Assembly (NCBI GenBank): GCA_019915135.1
Contig: JAHLMK010000024.1
Location: forward strand, 310,001-374,000
Origin: Strobilurus pachycystidiatus
Lineage: Eukaryota > Basidiomycota > Agaricomycetes > Agaricales > Physalacriaceae
Direction of reading: 5' to 3'
DNA: 64,000 bases
Positions 54,004 to 64,000 of the stretch are shown here, one piece after another. The notes below the pieces were generated by a model, which did no database searches, was not told where the DNA came from, and worked only from the letters and a program-made list of their open reading frames with translations. Numbering within the stretch: position 1 is the first letter of the stretch; the number at the start of each line of letters is the position of its first letter. Both the position numbers and the translations under genes were made by a program.

Positions 54004-54775
54004 ATCTGAGTCGAAGCGCGAAAGTAATGTGTCGGCAGCGAAAGGCGCACGAATGTGACTCGACTAGGTATTGGAGGACGTCCGAGTCATCTTCGCGTGT
54101 TATATAGTGCAATGCGAACGAGGGCTGGAGTAGGATGCAATCGGGACGATAACAAAAAGGAAACGCCTCAAAGCGCACTCTTTTGTTAGCTCTTTTGTTA
54201 TTTGAGACTTCGACCTTGTTGCTCCCCCACACGTCCTTCTAGAAATGGCGAAAACAATACGAGTGATGGGAAAGACAAAAAGCGTTCGACATCGTGGACT
54301 TCCGTTTCGGGAAACAAAGACAATAACGACTGACGCGTTTAATATTAAGGTTTACCCTCCTCCAAGCCACTTTCGTTGTAACAATTAGTACTCCCTCCAT
54401 TCGGTACCTTCAAAGCAGACTGTCATATTGGAGCCTCACATGTCGCCTGCCCTTCAGGCGCTTAACTATTGTGTTCACTGACGAACCACTGATGTAAGGA
54501 TTCAATCGCTTGTCTGACTCGGATGCTGATCAGGTCCGATGGATGAATTCACGGAAATTGAAGGGCCTGAGAGGTGTAAAGGTAACTCCCAATGGTGACG
54601 CACGGAGAGAGAGCGTGGCAATACCCCAGACAACGGGCCAAATCGGGCTGCAGAAGGGCGGCAATGCCTATTTGGTCCAAAATATCATACACAATCGGGC
54701 GGAGGCGTTGAAGCCACCTTGTACATCTAGCTTGTACTGATCTATCTAAATTATGAATAGTATAACATATCTCGT
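54004..54775. other. Intergenic, no gene supported
   Basis: 772 bp between the MYND gene start and the folylpolyglutamate synthase stop. Short frames only. The 5' part should hold the MYND promoter. Confidence 0.5.
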
Positions 54776-56742
54776 TCACAGCGCGGCATCAGCCAAGCCC
54801 GCAACCTCAATCATCCCCCCAACAAGATGGAGACTTCCCGATACCAGGACACCGACGGGCGAGGACTTTGATAGTCCTTTCACGGTATTGACCGCGTGCT
54901 CCACCGACGGTAGTACATGTACATGATCCTTCGGGAACGACGGGACAATCGACAACCAGGCATCGGCGAGCTGGTGCTGTATTGTCAGTTCCGTCAGCTC
55001 GTTCTCCGGAATTGCGAGAGCAGTCAGATCTTTGTCGAGCGTCAGTAACACGACAGCGTGGAGACACGTTCGTCATATCATACCTCCTTTGAATGAACCA
55101 CTTGCGTAGGTAACATTCGTACAAAAGATCACGTCGTCAAAGTACTTGTCGGGCGATTCTCTCTTGCTGTAAAGCTCCAACTGCGATGCGATTTTGTTGT
55201 ACACCGCCGTCAAGAAGGTCGGGCCGGAGCGTCCACTTGTGCAATTGAATACCAAGACTCGCTTGAAGGACTCTCTGCTCCGACGATTAAGATAGTTGGT
55301 GGTCTTGATGCCAAATGACACACCTAGGGAGTGTTGTCGCCAGCCCCGCATCTGGACTGACATGCCACTGCATACAACAATCCAAACTCTCGAGCGTATG
55401 CGCGCCATCCAAATACCAGGTCAAGTTCTCATCTGTCGGCGACTGGACTGTCTGGCACCGCCCTGGCCACTTTGTCTCCTGCAGGCCAGCGATGACCGTA
55501 TCAGTAAGTGCTACGCTGGATGAAGGTGATCCCGGTTGCAGGAACGCTTGGGTCAAATAAACAGCGAGATTAGCGTTCTGGACTTGATGCGCTCCTGCCA
55601 GGCCTGGTGGTTGATGTGAGTATCTGTATGCAATCAGCAGCGACCAGATGGTACCAAGTTTAATATCCGAAAGACCAGGAATGAGCGGCGCTAACACGAA
55701 CTCAGAAGCCTGGACCAGGTTGTTGAGATGCCGTCCTTCAATCCAGGTATTATGGAGAGGACATACCTTGAGCTCCTTGGCGCGTTCCTTGAGCATTTCC
55801 AAACCTTCGGAAGGTTGCTGCATGCTGAGCGCCAAAACACCTTCCTGTAAATGGGATGAACAACGCATCGGATGATCTTCAGAAAAGATCGACCTTGTAA
55901 ATGCCGCCCTTCTGCCACGCAATCTCCTTGAGTGTTTTCCCGAGGACATTGACATGGTCGATCCCAAGAGCGGTGACACCAGTTACGATGGGCTTGGGGA
56001 CGATGTTGGTGCTGTCATAAGTCCCCCCAACGCCGACTTCGAGAACGGTAGCATCGACCTTCATGTCCAAGAAGGCATGGAAAGCGAGAAGAGTGATGAA
56101 GCGGAAGTAGCCTGGTTTTTCTGGCGTAGATTCGTGTTGCCTCTATGCGAAAGGTTAGTCCACACTTCACGGTACAGTGTTCGTGTTCACGCACTGTCGT
56201 GTTCTTGTCCAGCCTGTCCCACACTTCGAAGAAGTATTTCGCAAAGACTTCCTCGGAGAGCGGCTTGCCATTCACGCGGATGCGCTCCCGGACAGCAACA
56301 AGATGCGGGGATGTGTAAAGACCTGTTACAGATAAGCAGCCTGGCCTTCAAAAGTCGCGGACAAACACACCGACTTTCCATTCCGGCTTTGCCTTGGTCA
56401 GGATACTGCTCGCGAAGGCGCTCGTCGATCCCTTTCCCTTGGTCCCGGTGATATGGATGACATTGAGAGCATTGAGATCCGCTGGCTACTTGGGAGCTGC
56501 AGGCTGCCTGTCCGAGCGGGTAGATGGCCACGTACGGTGTATCCTATCCGACCAAGGTACTCGAGCATTTCGGGGATCGCGAAGGCGCTGGATCGGCCGC
56601 CCGAGGCGCGGACAGCCTCCAGGACGACGGCATTGGACTGCAGCGAGTTGAGGCACTCGATGGCCTCCCGGTAGGTTCTGGTCGACATCGAGCGGCGGCA
56701 AGTCAGAGATGAAAAGATACGACCGGCGTACTTAATAAACAT
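54776..56742 (-). CDS. Folylpolyglutamate synthase
   Basis: Adds glutamate residues to folates (ATP-dependent), required for folate retention and one-carbon metabolism in cytosol and mitochondria. The P-loop reads VIHITGTKGKGSTSAF. Further family motifs are VGLYTSPHLVAVRERIRVNG, GYFRFITLLAFHAFLDM, ATVLEVGVGGTYDSTNIVPK, VTALGIDHVNVLGKTLKEIA and WYLDGAHTLES. The C-terminal domain has FKRVLVFNCTSGRSGPTFLT and ends GLADAAL at 54776. All core motifs are intact. The start at 56742 gives MFIKYAGRIFSSLTCRRSMS, a basic, hydroxylated presequence like a mitochondrial signal; the next in-frame Met (56688, MSTRTYREAIE) would make a cytosolic form. About 530 residues, seven or so introns. It precedes TXNDC9 on the same strand by 148 bp. 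Confidence 0.92.
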
Positions 56743-56890
56743 TTTCGGGAGAGTTATTTAAAACACTTGCCAAATCAGGCCCCCACCGCGTGTGCATGAT
56801 CATGATCTCAACAGATTTAGTCTGAGCCTCTGGGGGCCTCCAGGTTGCTAATATTCAACAGAAATGCTCATTAACCATACACTGAATATC

Positions 56891-57860
56891 CTATTCGTCG
56901 AGATCAAAGACATCATCGTCATCCTTCCTGTTGCGACTCGAAGACACGGTATATATCTGATTTACACTCGACGATTGTCGTCTCTGAAGGACACCTGGCA
57001 GATGGCATGAGTACATCGTCTTGAAAGTTATCGGACGCTTTACCAGAGCCCGACAGCCGCAACTCCAATGCTGCAGTAGCGAAGCCGTCATTGTTGCCCA
57101 GCTCTTCGAATCCAATCAACCTGTGGGTAGCTAGATGAAGTAAACGCTCAAATACAATCACCAGATGCTTACCGGTCTTTTGTGGTGCCGTCTACGAAGC
57201 ATACAACGCAAGGGAGTACCTTGATGACGAGCTTCTCTACCAACCACGGTATGTTTTCAACAAAGACGCGTAGAAATCGGGTGTTAAAGTATTTGGGGGC
57301 TAATGCCTGGACAAGGTGTGAGACGCAAGCCATAAACGTGAACCAGCAATCATACCGCCAAGTGCTTGTCCATGATCTCACAACGCTTGAAATTTGGGTG
57401 GTAGAAATGAACAACACAGAATGGCTCTTTTCTAGAGAAAACACGCGTTAGAATGTGATAAACCAGTTGAGAGCACTGCTGACGCCGTTATCCGGATGAC
57501 CTCTTTCTCATCTGATACTTCAGAGTATCTTCCGTGCTCAGTTGCCTGCATCTGTTTCAGGGTGGCCATCCTACAGCGTCGATTAAACCAGAGCGCCGCC
57601 AAGGCCAGAGATGTAGCACTTTACTCTCTTCTGAGGACATCCAGACCTTGCTCCCGCATCGAGTAGCTGCTGTCGTTCTCTATCTCGGCTTCGAGCTCGG
57701 CGAATATCGCATCCTCGTCGTCTTCATCGTTGAGATCGCTGGTCCGGTGTCGCGGATCGTTTGGTTCGACGAGACGGGCAGCGAGGGAGGCGACTTTGTG
57801 CGAATTACTAGAGACTGGTCGGCATAAACGAGAGCACTGGCATGCGCCTTACCTGTCCAT
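56891..57860 (-). CDS. Phosducin-like protein, TXNDC9/Plp1 type
   Basis: Cochaperone of the CCT/TRiC chaperonin, thioredoxin-fold, cytosolic; linked to tubulin and actin folding. Exon 1 is only 8 coding bases (MDS split at 57853); the next begins NSHKVASLAARLVE and carries an acidic DLNDEDDEDAIFAELEAEIE helix. Then come MATLKQMQATEHGRYSEVSD, KEPFCVVHFYHPNFKRCEIM, LAPKYFNTRFLRVFVENIPW, LVEKLVIKVLPCVVCFVDGT and TKDRLIGFEELGNNDGFATA, the characteristic TXNDC9 core. The end is DDDDVFDLDE, as in the family. Thioredoxin CxxC is absent (CVVH.../FKRC), normal for this group. About 230 residues in six or seven exons. The 830-bp repeat array starts 97 bp upstream of the ATG, so the promoter is very short or lies in the repeats. 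Confidence 0.87.
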
Positions 57861-57957
57861 GATGATGAGCAGGCTGTAGAATTTGAATTACCTGCCGCGG
57901 GATGGCAGAAGGAAAGGAAAGACCGGCTGACCGGTCCGACTTCTTAGTTGGCTTTTA

Positions 57958-57965
57958 CTCCCATC
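57958..57965. repeat. Left 8-bp target duplication (CTCCCATC) of the triple element array
   Basis: Exact match with 60482-60489 at the other end of the array. The internal junctions keep only the first six bases, CTCCCA. Confidence 0.8.
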
Positions 57966-58795
57966 GGCTCGGTGACGATGCTTGTGCCTATTATTATTAA
58001 TTAAAAAGAAAAAGAAAAGAAAAGAAAAAGAAAAGGAAGAAAAAGAGAGGAGAAAGGAGAGGAAACAATTAGGCCCGCCCACAGAAAAAAGTGTGGCCAG
58101 CCAAAGGCAATGTGCGAGCTGTGCGCCTCAGAGTCGGGAGCACGGGCCCTTTGAGGCAGGAGCGCACGCCGATCATCTGCCCTCCCGATTAGGAAGAATC
58201 TGGCGGAGGTTAGTGAATGTTTCTTGTTCTCGCGCTGAGGAAGTGGTGCGCCTCCTGAAAAAAATTGAGAGATGCGGACGATGCTTGGAAACATTATCTG
58301 AATTTCCAGGATTTATCAGGACTTTGCGGCGCGTCCTGAATTTGGTTTCCTGGCCTGAATTCACTAACTTCGGAGTTTGAATTACGACCTAATCCGGTAC
58401 ACACACGCGCGCGCGTCAGTGACGCGGCACGGTGGCGACGCAATGCAGCGTAGTGACACCTCGGAATGGGCTCAGACTGATGTCCACAAGTGATGGTTTT
58501 GTCCGAGCTTCAAGAAAAGTGCCAGAAAGCACTGTAGGAGCCAATACCACTGCTGTGTCACAGTAATCATTGGTGAAGCACTCCCAGAATTAAATCATAT
58601 TAAGACTACATCAAGTTCATCAGATACAGCTACTTAGTAGCTGTATGTACTGCTGGGTAGATTCTCGAGTCACAGAGGCCGGTGCGCTCGTCAACTTCGC
58701 GAGCTCGGGAGTCCGTGGGATCGACCTTCCAAATGTAATTCAAACTCCGACGTTAGTGACGCAGGTTAGTGAAACACAAGCATCGTAATCGAGCC
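57966..58795. repeat. Array unit 1 (830 bp)
   Basis: Contains a 63-nt all-purine run (58003-58065), a (CG)n-like CACACGCGCGCGCG stretch (about 58402-58415), a 25-bp imperfect inverted repeat at 58361-58385 / 58735-58759 (one mismatch), and a perfect 10-bp hairpin with 1-nt loop at 58625-58645. Confidence 0.88.
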
Positions 58796-58801
58796 CTCCC
58801 A
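58796..58801. repeat. Linker CTCCCA between units 1 and 2
   Basis: Equals the first six bases of the 8-bp flanking target duplication CTCCCATC. Confidence 0.8.
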
Positions 58802-59631
58802 GGCTCGGTGACGATGCTTGTGCCTATTATTATTAATTAAAAAGAAAAAGAAAAGAAAAGAAAAAGAAAAGGAAGAAAAAGAGAGGAGAAAGGAGAGGAA
58901 ACAATTAGGCCCGCCCACAGAAAAAAGTGTGGCCAGCCAAAGGCAATGTGCGAGCTGTGCGCCTCAGAGTCGGGAGCACGGGCCCTTTGAGGCAGGAGCG
59001 CACGCCGATCATCTGCCCTCCCGATTAGGAAGAATCTGGCGGAGGTTAGTGAATGTTTCTTGTTCTCGCGCTGAGGAAGTGGTGCGCCTCCTGAAAAAAA
59101 TTGAGAGATGCGGACGATGCTTGGAAACATTATCTGAATTTCCAGGATTTATCAGGACTTTGCGGCGCGTCCTGAATTTGGTTTCCTGGCCTGAATTCAC
59201 TAACTTCGGAGTTTGAATTACGACCTAATCCGGTACACACACGCGCGCGCGTCAGTGACGCGGCACGGTGGCGACGCAATGCAGCGTAGTGACACCTCGG
59301 AATGGGCTCAGACTGATGTCCACAAGTGATGGTTTTGTCCGAGCTTCAAGAAAAGTGCCAGAAAGCACTGTAGGAGCCAATACCACTGCTGTGTCACAGT
59401 AATCATTGGTGAAGCACTCCCAGAATTAAATCATATTAAGACTACATCAAGTTCATCAGATACAGCTACTTAGTAGCTGTATGTACTGCTGGGTAGATTC
59501 TCGAGTCACAGAGGCCGGTGCGCTCGTCAACTTCGCGAGCTCGGGAGTCCGTGGGATCGACCTTCCAAATGTAATTCAAACTCCGACGTTAGTGACGCAG
59601 GTTAGTGAAACACAAGCATCGTAATCGAGCC
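58802..59631. repeat. Array unit 2 (830 bp)
   Basis: No difference from unit 1 was seen in the stretches compared by eye, including purine run (58839-58901), inverted repeat and hairpin. Confidence 0.88.
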
Positions 59632-59637
59632 CTCCCA
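59632..59637. repeat. Linker CTCCCA between units 2 and 3
   Basis: Same six bases as the first linker. Confidence 0.8.
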
Positions 59638-60481
59638 GGCTCGGTGACGATGCTTGTGCCTATTATTATTAATTAAAAAGAAAAAGAAAAGAAAAGAAAA
59701 AGAAAAGGAAGAAAAAGAGAGGAGAAAGGAGAGGAAACAATTAGGCCCGCCCACAGAAAAAAGTGTGGCCAGCCAAAGGCAATGTGCGAGCTGTGCGCCT
59801 CAGAGTCGGGAGCACGGGCCCTTTGAGGCAGGAGCGCACGCCGATCATCTGCCCTCCCGATTAGGAAGAATCTGGCGGAGGTTAGTGAATGTTTCTTGTT
59901 CTCGCGCTGAGGAAGTGGTGCGCCTCCTGAAAAAAATTGAGAGATGCGGACGATGCTTGGAAACATTATCTGAATTTCCAGGATTTATCAGGACTTTGCG
60001 GCGCGTCCTGAATTTGGTTTCCTGGCCTGAATTCACTAACTTCGGAGTTTGAATTACGACCTAATCCGGTACACACACGCGCGCGCGTCAGTGACGCGGC
60101 ACGGTGGCGACGCAATGCAGCGTAGTGACACCTCGGAATGGGCTCAGACTGATGTCCACAAGTGATGGTTTTGTCCGAGCTTCAAGAAAAGTGCCAGAAA
60201 GCACTGTAGGAGCCAATACCACTGCTGTGTCACAGTAATCATTGGTGAAGCACTCCCAGAATTAAATCATATTAAGACTACATCAAGTTCATCAGATACA
60301 GCTACTTAGTAGCTGTATGTACTGCTGGGTAGATTCTCGAGTCACAGAGGCCGGTGCGCTCGTCAACTTCGCGAGCTCGGGAGTCCGTGGGATCGACCTT
60401 CCAAATGTAATTCAAACTCCGACGTTAGTGACGCAGGTTAGTGAAACACAAGCATCGTAATCGAAGCATCGTAATCGAGCC
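59638..60481. repeat. Array unit 3 (844 bp)
   Basis: Like units 1 and 2 but with a tandem 14-bp duplication just before its end (about 60450-60477). Confidence 0.88.
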
Positions 60482-60489
60482 CTCCCATC
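60482..60489. repeat. Right 8-bp target duplication (CTCCCATC)
   Basis: Exact copy of 57958-57965; unique sequence leading to the Dicer gene follows. Confidence 0.8.
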
Positions 60490-60762
60490 GTGCTTCGAGT
60501 CGCTTTCTATGCTTGCGCAATTACCATCGCCGTGTCATCGATCCAAACTTCGGTGTATCTCTTGGATTGGGTAGGCCGCGAATATTGTGAAGGGAAAACA
60601 GCAACACGTCAAGGCCAAGGCAAGGCGTCCACACAAAGAAAACATATCCATTCAATACTGAGTGATGCCATCGCATTAGGCAGGATTAGACGCCCTGAGG
60701 CGCTTTCTCTTCCAAGGCTGCTTCAAACGGAGACATCTGCCTCCTCCATCCAGCCTCCAGCC

Positions 60763-63700
60763 ATGGCTTCACCGACCGATCCCGTCATCCAGACCGATGC
60801 CTCCAACCTGCCTGCGACCCGCGGATACCAGCAGGAAATGCTCGATGAGAGCCTCCGCCGGAACATCATTATCGCGATGGACACCGGCTCGGGGAAGACG
60901 CATATCGCTGTTTTGAGGCTCAAAATCCAGGTCGAAAGAGAGCCGAAGAAGGTGCGTCCGAAATGTCTTACAGGGCCGATAGGTCTAACCACTATCGCGC
61001 GTCCAGCTCTGCTGGTTCTTTGCTCCGACTGTAGCACTATGTGAACAGCAGTTCAGCGTCATCAAGTCGGCGCTTCCGGTCTCAGTGGGCCTCATCTCCG
61101 GATCCTTAGAGCCCAACCAGTGGAAAGACGCCGGCCTGTGGAAGAGAGTCCTCGAGACGCATCGTGTCATCGTGTCCACGCCCCAAGTCCTCCTCGACGC
61201 TCTTCGTCACAGCTATGTCTCGCTGGGCAGGGACGTGGGCCTGATGATATTCGATGAAGCCCATCATGCAAGCGAAAAGCATCCTTATAACATGATTATG
61301 CAAGAGTTCTACTTCAAACTGTCACCCCGAGACCTGCACACCCACGTCCACCCAGATTCTTTGAGACCTTATGTTCTGGGTTTGACCGCTAGTCCAATCT
61401 ACGGCGGCGATATCACTAGATCTTTCAGGTTAGTGTACCGTTTCACCAGTGGCCGTAGCTGAACACTGTCCAGAACAATCGAAACTAATCTCGATAGCAC
61501 CATCCGAACGCCCCATCGAAACCGAGAAGAATTAGCCAAACACGTCCACCGTCCTACTGTCAAGCACGCTGTCTTCATTCGGCCCCAGCCGGGCAGTCCG
61601 GACGCAGCTTTTTCCACCAACCTTGCCTCCCTATCCGAGGCGATAAAGACTCTGTCAATCGATGAGGATCCTTATGTGAAAGAGTTGCGGAAGACGCTTG
61701 CTAAAATCACGCCCCAGACCTCCGAGTACTATCGAGTGGATCAGGAGCTCTCCAAAGTTATCAAGAGTCAGAAATCTTTCACTCTCAAGGGCTTGAAGGA
61801 CTTCCAACGCGCTGCGGAGGCCATCCTTGAGGACCTGGGCGAATGGGCGACGGATTGGTACGTCTGGACGGTCCTCGAACAGGCGAAGGTGGCTTGTCAT
61901 TCTCAGAGCGAGATGCCCACATGGAACAATCGCGAGAAGAGGCACTTGGCCAAAATCATCGAACGTATACAGGCCACGCCTGTGTCTTACTTTGACGATG
62001 ACATCGTCGATGGCTCGTCCAACAAAGTCGTCGCGCTTGTGCAGGCGCTGGTCAACGAGAAGGAAGATATCGAGGAGTTGGACGAAACCTTCTCTTGCCT
62101 GATATTTGTGCAAAGGCGTGACGTGGTTGTTGCCCTTGCAGAGCTTCTCAAGCGTCATCCTGTTACCAAAATGGCTTTCAGTGTCGGAGGGCTTGTCGGT
62201 ACCTCGGATAGCGGCTCGCGCCATTCCTTCTTAGATCTGACGCGGAAACTTCTTCCTCATTCTCAAGAGGAGACGCTGTCAGCCTTCAGGCTGGGAGAGA
62301 AGAACCTTCTGATTGCAACTTCGGTTGCAGAGGAGGGCATCGACGTCCAGGCTTGCGGATGCGTTATTCGGTGGGATGTCCCTCAAAACATGGTTTCCTG
62401 GTTGCAGAGCCGAGGTCGAGCACGACGGAAACGGAGCACCTTCCTTGTCATGTACCCGGAAGGGAGTGGATTCGAGGATGAGATAACAAAATGGGAGCGG
62501 AAGGCAGAAGAGATAGAGCGATTGGCCAACGAGGAAGAGAGACTCCAGTTCGTTCCTGATCCAGACACCGGGGAGGTTTTAGAGTACCGCGAACCAACTA
62601 CAGGGTACTCGTCCTTTTTCATCAATATCCTTTCTTTCTGACAGTCTTTCAGTGCTCTCTTGACCTTGGATTCTGCAATCCAACATCTGAACCATTTTGT
62701 GGCCGTGCACCCCCACGCTGCACATCATCCCGAGTTCAAACCTCTCTATGAGCTTGATCCTCCTGACTTGCCCATCGGATGGCACTCTCTAGAAGACAGG
62801 TCACTCATCGGAAATGAGCCGTATCAGGGCCCATGGGGAGCGACTGTGCTTCTCCCAAAATTCCTTCCTACAGAGCTGCGAACACACTCGACTGGGGTAG
62901 AGCACATGACGAAGACCTCTGCTCAGAGACATGTTGCGTTCAAAGCGTACCTTCGAATGCACGAGGTGGGCTTGCTCGATGACAGGCTCCTCCCTCTCTT
63001 CTTCCGCGACGAGGAAATTGAGAATCTGTCCAAGGAGGTGGCAAAGCGCGTATCACTCGTTAAAGTGGCGCCACAGATGAACGCATGGCTACCGGCACAC
63101 GAGGACGATGCTTGGTATCGGTGCCAGGTCCACATTGGATCGTTGCCTCCCCTCATCATGTTCACCAGACGGCCCTGCCCCTCAGCGTGGCTTCAGCCTG
63201 GAGGACCCCCTCTTCTGTATGTGCCGCGCGAAGGTGCAATCACGACGGTTGTACACGACCTCGGCCGCGTGGACATCGGCGATGCTGAAATCGAAAAGGC
63301 ACGCCAGTATACTCGACGCTTGTTTTGGAGTGTTCATGGATGTCGGATGAAATGGGACAGCCTTGATTTCTCATATCTCTTCCTCCCCACTGTGGCGGAC
63401 GACGCATGGCAGGAGCGGAGGAAGTGGAGAGAAGATGGTCAATGTCAAGACACTATAGACGCGGCATTCTACGACGCGGACGCAACAGACTTCGCTAAGC
63501 AATTCTGGTATCCTGATGACATCACCCTCGTATCAAACCGCTTTGCTCGAGGGAAAGCCTACAAGTTCGTGTCATGGCAGTATCAGTATGATCCCATCAC
63601 GGAGGACCAATTTGAGGATCTTCAAAAGCGATATGCCCGCTTTGAGGACCTTGAAAGTATCGATGAGATATCATATCCTCTAATTCTGGCCGAGTCCCTT

Positions 63701-64000
63701 CCCTCGCGTACCAATCTTCTGTTACCCTTCAAACCATCGCCCGACCACGGGCCGCTACAACCACCGAGACAATTCCTCCTCCTTCCCGAACATGCGGCTG
63801 TTACGATGATCTCCCCAGTAGAGGCACAATATGTCTATCTACTCCCTTCGCTGATGCGTGCCCTTGGGATTTCCCTGACCACACAATCTCTGCTCGATGA
63901 ACTTTTCACTGTGGCGTCACCTCTATACGACATCCCTCCATCCCTGTTATCTGTAGCCATCACAGCTCCTACGTCGCAAGAACCGTACAATTACCAACGT
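60763..64000 (+). CDS. Dicer-like ribonuclease III, N-terminal half (3'-truncated by window)
   Basis: Processes double-stranded RNA into small RNAs for RNA interference. The start [20 protein letters not shown] is followed by the helicase: [21 protein letters not shown]-loop [11 protein letters not shown] (about 60878-60910), [12 protein letters not shown], the DExH box IFDEAHHA (about 61248-61270), [46 protein letters not shown] and motif [13 protein letters not shown] (about 62402-62434). After an intron (about 62601-62643) comes the dimerisation domain ([20 protein letters not shown]), then [20 protein letters not shown]-region-like end follows ([20 protein letters not shown]). The RNase III domains lie beyond base 64000. 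An in-frame upstream extension to 60490 exists but begins right at the repeat array and has no ATG support. Upstream sequence is the triple array, ending 281 bp from the ATG. Confidence 0.92.

Larger units (their letters stand above)
57966..60481. mobile_element. Head-to-tail array of three inverted-repeat elements
   Basis: Three direct copies of 830, 830 and 844 bp with 6-bp linkers, period 836. Each unit begins GGCTCGGTGACGATGC and ends in the near-perfect reverse complement (19 of 21 match). The array as a whole is flanked by an 8-bp direct repeat, the size left by hAT or related transposases. The units look identical except for a 14-bp duplication (AAGCATCGTAATCG) at the end of copy 3. 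No transposase gene; nonautonomous. Confidence 0.85.

Noticed and set aside
57982..60052. Repeated 132-codon lysine-rich frames and minus-strand 97-codon frames in each array unit
   Set aside because: They arise from the polypurine run and are copied with the repeat; no Met context, domain or splice support, so not called as genes.
60490..60762. N-terminal extension of Dicer to the array border
   Set aside because: No ATG begins it and it would start exactly at the target duplication; MASPTDP at 60763 with CCATGG context is better.
1..64000. CRISPR arrays, rRNA or prokaryotic operons
   Set aside because: None seen; the only regular direct repeats are the 836-bp array and the LTRs, and genes are intron-rich eukaryotic.

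Overview
The window is nuclear DNA of a filamentous basidiomycete, most likely an Agaricomycete. Almost every gene is broken by short introns of about 50-60 nt. The gene content fits this: GH18 chitinases, a GtaA-type glutaminase, a GPH-type sugar transporter, a MYND-finger protein, a two-finger GATA factor, Dicer and a chromodomain Ty3/gypsy retrotransposon. All gene boundaries were derived by reading exons and splice sites by eye, so internal intron borders are approximate even where starts and stops are firm. No species can be named.

Layout. 1-8 kb: 3' part of the diphthamide gene DPH6 (+), a sucrose-type MFS transporter (-), an ankyrin protein resembling TORC2 subunit Avo2 (-), and a STEEP1/CXorf56 homologue (+). 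8-14 kb: a coiled-coil WTAP-like protein (+), a proline-rich protein (+) and long stretches without recognisable genes. 14.5-19 kb: two tandem secreted GH18 chitinases (+). 19.5-29 kb: a secreted glutaminase gene whose first intron carries a complete, apparently young, antisense LTR retrotransposon. 29-33 kb: a CPD photolyase and Dom34/pelota (both -). 33.3-34.5 kb: two different terminal-inverted-repeat elements without transposase. 34.6-41.6 kb: a membrane-anchored unknown (+), an F-box protein (+), LSm4 (-), a small unknown (+) and a GATA factor (+). 43.8-57.9 kb: a DMPK/ROCK-like AGC kinase (-), importin-11/Kap120 (-), an SLX4-like scaffold (+), a MYND protein (-), folylpolyglutamate synthase (-) and a TXNDC9/Plp1 phosducin-like protein (-). 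58-60.5 kb: three head-to-tail copies of an 830-bp inverted-repeat element. 60.8-64 kb: the N-terminal half of Dicer (+), cut by the window edge.

Most genes are housekeeping (translation quality control, RNA processing, nuclear import, DNA repair, folate metabolism) and do not form one pathway. The striking structure is transposable. The LTR element sits in a clean 54-nt intron with a 5-bp target duplication. One hAT-like miniature element has an 8-bp target duplication, and a second element is rich in an 11-bp motif. The triple array is flanked as a whole by an 8-bp target duplication and has truncated 6-bp target remnants between copies. That array fills the shared upstream region of the TXNDC9 and Dicer genes.
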